Shown here: piece by piece, positions 26,606 through 32,128 of the stretch | Layout: every line of letters starts with the position of its first letter | Numbering within the stretch: position 1 is the stretch's first letter | NCBI GenBank assembly: GCA_947169745.1 | Contig: CAMVQZ010000016.1 | Coordinates: 1-32,128, forward strand | DNA: 32,128 nt | DNA from: an uncultured Clostridia bacterium | Lineage (GTDB): Bacteria > Bacillota > Clostridia > Oscillospirales > Acutalibacteraceae | Direction of reading: 5' to 3' | Position numbers and translations under genes: made by a program | Notes under the pieces: model-generated | The model's input: the letters and a program-made list of their open reading frames with translations, nothing else | Told to the model about the DNA's origin: nothing | Databases searched by the model: none

Positions 26606-29198
26606 AATGAAGCTATTGGTTCTTGACGGAAACAGCATATTGAACCGGGCATATTACGGTATCAAGACCCTGACTACAAAGGACGGTTATTTTACCAATG
26701 GTATCTACGGATTCCTGACCACATTTCATAAGCTTATAGAAGAAAATTCCCCGGATGCTGTAGCTGTCGCCTTCGACCTCAAGGCTCCCACCTTCAGGCA
26801 TAAGGCCTATGACGGATATAAGGCAAACAGAAAGGGTATGCCCCAGGAGCTGGCCTCTCAGCTTCAGCCCCTCAAGGATATAATAAGCGCTCTTGGCTTC
26901 AGGATAGTTACCTGCGAGGGCTATGAGGCTGATGATATCCTGGGTACTCTTTCCAGAAAATGCAGCGAAAGCGGAAACGAATGTATTATCGCAACCGGCG
27001 ACAGAGACAGCCTGCAGCTGGTATCCCCAAACGTTACAGTCCGGATAGCCGCCACCAAATTCGGCAGACCGGAGGTGACGGTATATGACGTGGAGAAAAT
27101 AAAGGAAGTGTACGGAGTAGAACCCCTGCAGCTTATCGAGATAAAAGCGATACAGGGAGATACCTCTGACTGCATACCCGGAGTTCCCGGTATCGGAGAA
27201 AAGGGAGCAAAGGATCTTATATCCCGGTTCGGGAGCATCGAAAGGATATATGCAGAGCTTGATACTATTGATGTCAAGCCCGGTATCAGGAATAAGCTGG
27301 CAGCCGGAAAGGAAAGCGCCTTTCTCAGTCATATGCTGGGAACGATCTGTACAGAGGCTCCTGTGGAGACTGATATCGAGCATTATGTGCCGGGCGCGCC
27401 GGATAAGGCGGCGGCAGCTGGCCTTATGGCAAAATATGAGCTTTTCTCCCTGATGAGCAAATGGGGACTCAGCAAGGAGGATGTACTTCTTCCGGATAAG
27501 GACGAGACTTCGTCTGAGGAAGAAAGGATAGTCATAAAGATATCGGATATTACAGATACAGATAAAATATATCAAGAGCTTAAAAATAAAAAGGTGGGCT
27601 TCATTGCCGAAACAGATGATGAACAGATAACCAGCCTGAGTTTCTGGAACGGAGAATATGTATTTGTTTCAGACGCCCTGATGCCGGGATTCCCGGAGCT
27701 GTGCAAACGTTTTTTTGAGGACGATAATATCAGCAAATATACTCATAATATAAAGCCGGTATTCAAGGCAGCTGAAAAAAGCGGTATCGGATGCAGCGGC
27801 ATAGTCTTTGACACAATGCTGGCAGCATATCTTCTTAATCCGAATTCATCAGATTATTCCATAGACAGGCTTATGGGAGAATATGGCATAAAAGTCTGTG
27901 AATGTGAAAAGGAGACAGGCTTTGAAAGTCTTATCCCCCTTGAAATGAAGCTTGAAGCGGAGATAGAAAAGAAATCCCAGACAAAGCTTCTCCACGAGAT
28001 AGAGCTTCCCCTGGCAAGAGTTCTTTCCGGGATGGAAAACGAGGGCTTTGCTGTGGACAAGGAGGGCATACGCCGATACGGCGAGGAACTGACAAAAGAT
28101 ATCGACAGACTGACAAAGGAAATATACGATCAGGCGGAGGGCGAATTCAATATCAATTCTCCCAAGCAGCTGGGAGTTGTGCTCTTTGAAAAGCTTATGC
28201 TCCCCAAGGGTAAAAAGACAAAAAGCGGATATTCTACCAGCGCCGAGGTTCTGGAGGAGCTGAGGGGATATCATCCGATAATAAACAATATACTTGAATA
28301 CAGGACCCTGACAAAGCTTCGTTCTACTTATTGCGACGGGCTCCTTAAGGTGGTCGGGCCGGACGGAAGAATACGCTCCAGCTTCAATCAGACGGAAACA
28401 AGGACAGGCAGGATAAGCTCCACCGAGCCTAATCTGCAGAATATACCCGTGAGAACAAAAAGGGGCAAGGAGCTGCGGAAATTCTTCTGCGCAAAGGAAG
28501 GCTGTCTGCTGGTGGATGCGGATTACTCCCAGATCGAGCTGAGGGTTCTGGCTCACATTGCAAATGACAAAAATATGATAGAAGCCTTCAGTAACGGAGC
28601 TGACATCCATACCTCGACAGCAGCAAAGGTATTCGGACTTCCGGAGGAAATGATAACCCCTGCCCTCAGAAGCCGGGCTAAGGCAGTAAACTTCGGTATC
28701 GTATACGGTATCGGCGCTTTTTCCCTGGCAAAGGATCTGGGGATAACGAGAAAAGAAGCGGATGAATATATAAAAGACTATCTCAGGCTTTATTCCGGAA
28801 TAGACAATTATATGAAACAAACCGCCGAAAAAGCAAAAGAGGACGGTTATGTGACTACAATGTTCGGCAGAAGGCGCTATCTCCCTGAACTGGCCGCCTC
28901 CAACAGGAACATAAAGGCTTTTGGAGAAAGAGTTGCCCGCAATATGCCGATACAGGGAACAGCCGCAGATATAATAAAGATCGCTATGATAAAGGTATGC
29001 GACAGGCTGAAAAAGGAAAATATGCGTTCCCGGCTTATCCTGCAGGTACACGATGAGCTTATCGTTGAGGCTCCTGAGGATGAGGCGGAAAAGGCCGCCC
29101 GGATACTCAGCGAGGAGATGCAGAATGCGGTCAGTCTTTCTGTTCCCCTTATCGCAGACGCCGGCATAGGAAAAACATGGTATGAAGCAAAGGCTTGA
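26598..29198 (+). CDS. polA: DNA polymerase I
   Basis: 5'-nuclease domain LLVLDGNSILNRAYYGI; polymerase motifs DADYSQIELRVLAHIA, RSRAKAVNFGIVYGIGAFSLA, LQVHDELIVEAP. Start may be 26598 (GTG) or 26607 (ATG). Confidence 0.97.
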   Translation: MNEMKLLVLDGNSILNRAYYGIKTLTTKDGYFTNGIYGFLTTFHKLIEENSPDAVAVAFDLKAPTFRHKAYDGYKANRKGMPQELASQLQPLKDIISALGFRIVTCEGYEADDILGTLSRKCSESGNECIIATGDRDSLQLVSPNVTVRIAATKFGRPEVTVYDVEKIKEVYGVEPLQLIEIKAIQGDTSDCIPGVPGIGEKGAKDLISRFGSIERIYAELDTIDVKPGIRNKLAAGKESAFLSHMLGTICTEAPVETDIEHYVPGAPDKAAAAGLMAKYELFSLMSKWGLSKEDVLLPDKDETSSEEERIVIKISDITDTDKIYQELKNKKVGFIAETDDEQITSLSFWNGEYVFVSDALMPGFPELCKRFFEDDNISKYTHNIKPVFKAAEKSGIGCSGIVFDTMLAAYLLNPNSSDYSIDRLMGEYGIKVCECEKETGFESLIPLEMKLEAEIEKKSQTKLLHEIELPLARVLSGMENEGFAVDKEGIRRYGEELTKDIDRLTKEIYDQAEGEFNINSPKQLGVVLFEKLMLPKGKKTKSGYSTSAEVLEELRGYHPIINNILEYRTLTKLRSTYCDGLLKVVGPDGRIRSSFNQTETRTGRISSTEPNLQNIPVRTKRGKELRKFFCAKEGCLLVDADYSQIELRVLAHIANDKNMIEAFSNGADIHTSTAAKVFGLPEEMITPALRSRAKAVNFGIVYGIGAFSLAKDLGITRKEADEYIKDYLRLYSGIDNYMKQTAEKAKEDGYVTTMFGRRRYLPELAASNRNIKAFGERVARNMPIQGTAADIIKIAMIKVCDRLKKENMRSRLILQVHDELIVEAPEDEAEKAARILSEEMQNAVSLSVPLIADAGIGKTWYEAKA

Positions 29199-29214
29199 TC
29201 AGGAGGTGTTGCAG

Positions 29215-29676
29215 ATGCTTCATATATTATTTGTCTGTACGGGTAATACCTGCCGCAGTCCCATGGCAAAGGCTATTTTTGCCAGAAAATCCGAGGAATA
29301 CGGCATATCCAGCATTTTCAGCAGTGCCGCTCTGGGATTCTGCGACGGTACCTGCGTTTCTCCTAATGCAGTCACTGTCTGTAATGAGATAGATATCGAT
29401 ATCAGTCATCACAGACCCCGGATCCTGCGGGAACACGACATAGATGTTACAGATTACTTTGTAGTAATGACCCAGGATCACAAGCTGACGCTTCTCACAG
29501 TGGGAGTGCCTCCTGAGAAAATATATGTACTTGGGGGCGGTATCCCGGATCCCTACGGCGCTGACCTTGTAACCTACAGAAGGTGCAGAAAAGCCATCGA
29601 GGAATCAATAGACACCTTCTGCAAGTTTTTGCTTGCAAATAAAAATGAATCCCAGAAGGAAACAGCTGATGAATGA
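29215..29676 (+). CDS. Low-molecular-weight phosphatase, probable protein-arginine phosphatase (YwlE-like)
   Basis: P-loop VCTGNTCRSPMAKAIF; start at ATG 29215 with AGGAGGTG RBS. Confidence 0.88.
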   Translation: MLHILFVCTGNTCRSPMAKAIFARKSEEYGISSIFSSAALGFCDGTCVSPNAVTVCNEIDIDISHHRPRILREHDIDVTDYFVVMTQDHKLTLLTVGVPPEKIYVLGGGIPDPYGADLVTYRRCRKAIEESIDTFCKFLLANKNESQKETADE

Positions 29677-30112
29677 AATAATTATCGTCCCTATGTGTAA
29701 GGAGCATATCCCTGAGCTTGCAAGACTGGAGAAGCTCTGCTTTTCCCAGCCATGGAGCGAAAAAAGTCTCGAAGAAGAGCTGGACAACCACATTGCTCAT
29801 TTTTTTACTGCTATAAAAGGGGACAGGATAATCGGATATATCGGCACATTTGTAGTCTGCGAAAGCGCCAATATATCAAACATTGCTGTTTTCCCGGAAT
29901 ACCGGAGGCAGGGCGCTGCAAGGGCACTTATCACAGAGGCCTGCAGAAATTCCCTTTCCCTGGGGGCTCAGTCTCTCTCCCTGGAGGTAAGAGTCTCAAA
30001 CAGCGAGGCAATATCCCTCTATTCTTCAATGGGCTTTGAAGAGGTGGGAATGAGAAAGGGCTTTTACAGAGCTCCTGCCGAGGATGCTCTTATACTGACA
30101 AAGGAATTATGA
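29669..30112 (+). CDS. rimI: Ribosomal-protein-alanine N-acetyltransferase RimI-like GNAT
   Basis: LEKLCFSQPWSEKSLEEEL, ISNIAVFPEYRRQGAARALI, LEVRVSNSEAISLYSSMGFEEVGMRKGFY; immediately upstream of tsaD. Confidence 0.93.
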   Translation: MNEIIIVPMCKEHIPELARLEKLCFSQPWSEKSLEEELDNHIAHFFTAIKGDRIIGYIGTFVVCESANISNIAVFPEYRRQGAARALITEACRNSLSLGAQSLSLEVRVSNSEAISLYSSMGFEEVGMRKGFYRAPAEDALILTKEL

Positions 30113-30134
30113 AAAAAGACAGGAGATTTATCTG

Positions 30135-31139
30135 ATGAAGATACTGGCAATTGAAAGCTCATGTGATGAAACAGCCGCAGCCGTCGTCGAGGACGGCCGC
30201 AGAGTGATTTCTTCGGTGATAGCTACTCAGGTAGAGGAACACAAGCTGTATGGAGGCGTTGTTCCGGAAATAGCGTCAAGACGCCACTGCGAATCCATTA
30301 ACGGCGTTGTAAGAGAAGCTCTTTCCCAGGCGGAAATGAAGCTTACAGACCTGGACGCCCTTGCTGTGACCTATGCGCCGGGGCTTATCGGAGCTCTTTT
30401 AGTCGGCGTGAATTTTGCAAAGGGTCTTTCCCTTTCCACCGGGCTTCCGCTGATACCCGTTCACCATCTCAGGTCTCATATTGCTGCCAATTACATCGCT
30501 CATCCGGATCTGAAGCCGCCCTTTCTTTGTCTTGTTGTATCCGGCGGTCACAGCCACATTGTCGAGGTAAGGGACTACACAGATATGAAGATCATCGGAA
30601 AAACAAGGGATGACGCCGCAGGAGAAGCCTTTGACAAAGCCGCCCGTACAATGGGTATGCCCTATCCCGGCGGTATACATCTTGACAAGGCTGCTTCCTC
30701 CGGAGATCCTCTCTCCTTTTCCCTTCCGAGGCCAAAGGTCAGCGGAAACCCCTATGATCTCAGCTTTTCCGGTCTTAAGACCGCTGTCATAAATCTTATC
30801 CACAACTCCTCCCAGAGAGGTGAAGAGCTTCCCGTAAACGATCTGTCTGCCTCCTTCCGCAAAACAGTAGTTGACAGCCTGATGGAAAAATTCCTTCTTG
30901 CTGCTGACGACCTGGGCTACAAAAGTCTTGTGCTTGCCGGGGGTGTTTCTGCAAATTCTCTTCTCAGGCAGCGTATGGACGAAGAAGCAAAAAAAAGAGG
31001 ACTGACAGTCTGTTATCCTCCCCTTCCTCTTTGCGGAGACAATGCCGCAATGGTAGGCGCTCAGGCTTATTATGAATTTCTTTCGGGAAACACAGCCGGA
31101 ATGGAACTCAATGCCGCAGCAACTATGTCAATCGAATAA
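30135..31139 (+). CDS. tsaD: tRNA N6-adenosine threonylcarbamoyltransferase
   Basis: ILAIESSCDETAAAVVEDGR, VVPEIASRRHCE, LVVSGGHSHIVEV, DDAAGEAFDKAARTMGMPYPGG. Confidence 0.97.
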   Translation: MKILAIESSCDETAAAVVEDGRRVISSVIATQVEEHKLYGGVVPEIASRRHCESINGVVREALSQAEMKLTDLDALAVTYAPGLIGALLVGVNFAKGLSLSTGLPLIPVHHLRSHIAANYIAHPDLKPPFLCLVVSGGHSHIVEVRDYTDMKIIGKTRDDAAGEAFDKAARTMGMPYPGGIHLDKAASSGDPLSFSLPRPKVSGNPYDLSFSGLKTAVINLIHNSSQRGEELPVNDLSASFRKTVVDSLMEKFLLAADDLGYKSLVLAGGVSANSLLRQRMDEEAKKRGLTVCYPPLPLCGDNAAMVGAQAYYEFLSGNTAGMELNAAATMSIE

Positions 31140-31153
31140 TATCAGAGCATAAT

Positions 31154-31193
31154 AAAAGCACTCCCTGTATCAGACCTGGGGAGTGCTTTTTTT
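31154..31193. terminator. Bidirectional rho-independent terminator between convergent tsaD and tetR-like gene
   Basis: AAAAGCACTCCC (31154-31165) / GGGAGTGCTTTT (31179-31190) then TTT; A-rich left flank. Confidence 0.82.
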
Positions 31194-31760
31194 GTTATCC
31201 GGATTCATATAACGGGCGACCGCCAGACGCTGACAATCGCTTACCAGATTTTCAATATGTGCCGTAATGGTCTCAGGCGGCTCCTTCATTCCGCCGGTGA
31301 CCCACGAGATAATACTGCCGGTTATTCCGTAAGCGAAAAATCTTGCAATAAACTGCTTATCCTCCTCGGATACCACATAGTTGCCGGAAACATCCTCAAT
31401 AACAGATACAAATACATTTGAGCTGACTTTATGCAGGTATTCCCGGAATTCCTCGCTATATGAAGTCCTCAGTGCATTCGCATAGAATCTGGAGCCGTCC
31501 CTTATGGTATGAAGCAGGGTCAGAAGCTTATCTGTCCAGGTGTCAAAGCTCAGTCCGTCTACAAACGGCTCTATGGCTTCATTATAGAATATCCAGTTCA
31601 GAAGCTCGTATTTGTCCTGAAAATGATAATAAAATGTCTGCCGGTTCAGGCCGCATTCTGAGGTGATATCAGATACTGTTATTTTTGCAAAAGGCTTTCT
31701 CTCCATCAGCTCTTTAAAGCCCCGGGCTATGGAATTTTTTGTTTTTATAGAATCAGACAT
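31170..31760 (-). CDS. TetR/AcrR-family regulator (DhaS-like)
   Basis: N-terminal HTH TKNSIARGFKELMERKPFAKITVSDITSECGLNRQTFYYHFQDKYELLNWIF; probable start MSDSIKT at 31760 with GGAGG RBS. Confidence 0.9.
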   Translation of the reverse strand: MSDSIKTKNSIARGFKELMERKPFAKITVSDITSECGLNRQTFYYHFQDKYELLNWIFYNEAIEPFVDGLSFDTWTDKLLTLLHTIRDGSRFYANALRTSYSEEFREYLHKVSSNVFVSVIEDVSGNYVVSEEDKQFIARFFAYGITGSIISWVTGGMKEPPETITAHIENLVSDCQRLAVARYMNPDNKKSTPQV

Positions 31761-31793
31761 AACAACCTCCGTAACAAATAATATCATACCTCC

Positions 31794-31821
31794 ATTGTAT
31801 CACATTTTCCCCATTTGTAAA
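31794..31821 (-). promoter_or_regulatory. Candidate sigma70-type promoter for tetR-like gene
   Basis: Minus strand TTTACA (31821-31816), 16 nt, TACAAT (31799-31794). Confidence 0.5.
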
Positions 31822-31825
31822 CCAG

Positions 31826-32063
31826 GCAGCGTGACGCTGCACCCATGTTCGCGTTATCGCTCGTTTACACTCGCTCTGTCGTGCGTACATATACTTTCGT
31901 GGCGCGGCATCCGGCGCGCAGTACCTCAGACAATACTCCCGCCCTCCGCCGCCGCAGCCCTTACGGGCTGCTTCTTGCGGCTGTTATATTCGGACTTAAA
32001 GAGTTTCACTTCCCTGACAGTAAGCGCCTGTTTTCTCCCAGAATTATTTTACACTAACGACGC
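31826..32063 (+). repeat. Structured intergenic repeat family, right array unit (25 bp internal deletion relative to left array)
   Basis: Starts with hairpin GCAGCG-TGA-CGCTGC; TGCACCC to next TGCACCC period is 226. Confidence 0.92.
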
Positions 32064-32128
32064 TGCACCCATGTTCGCGTTATCGCTCGTTTACACTCGC
32101 TCTGTCGTGCGTACATATACTTTCGTGG
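32064..32128 (+). repeat. Structured intergenic repeat family, next tandem unit (truncated by window edge)
   Basis: 65 nt identical to 31838-31902. Confidence 0.92.

Overview
This 32 kb window looks like a chromosomal segment from a Ruminococcus-like (Oscillospiraceae/Clostridia) bacterium; the lineage is inferred from gene content and style. Most of it is ordinary: a small envelope-glycan-like cluster (GtrA, UGM-like flavoenzyme, GT-C membrane protein), pth-mfd, a foldase-like lipoprotein, tcdA plus a C39-like protein, and a complete nine-gene V-type ATPase operon in the Enterococcus hirae ntp order. On the minus strand there follow fabV, a lipoprotein, an RlmA-like methyltransferase and a SprT-like protease. 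The last part carries alr, polA, a YwlE-like phosphatase, rimI, tsaD and a TetR regulator. The unusual material is intergenic. A ~226-251 bp hairpin-rich repeat family occurs as tandem arrays at both window edges and as degenerate or partial copies at three internal sites. At all five loci it lies next to a good sigma70-type promoter, and its end hairpin shows compensatory base changes between copies. The ~860 bp upstream of the V-ATPase operon is largely built of three different repetitive elements, including a 181 bp MITE-like element with perfect 15 bp TIRs and a probable 8 bp target duplication that contains the stop codon of the preceding gene. No CRISPR array, rRNA, tRNA or phage module was recognised. 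Nothing here proves a new defence or metabolic system; the promoter-abutting structured repeat family is the best candidate for something undescribed.
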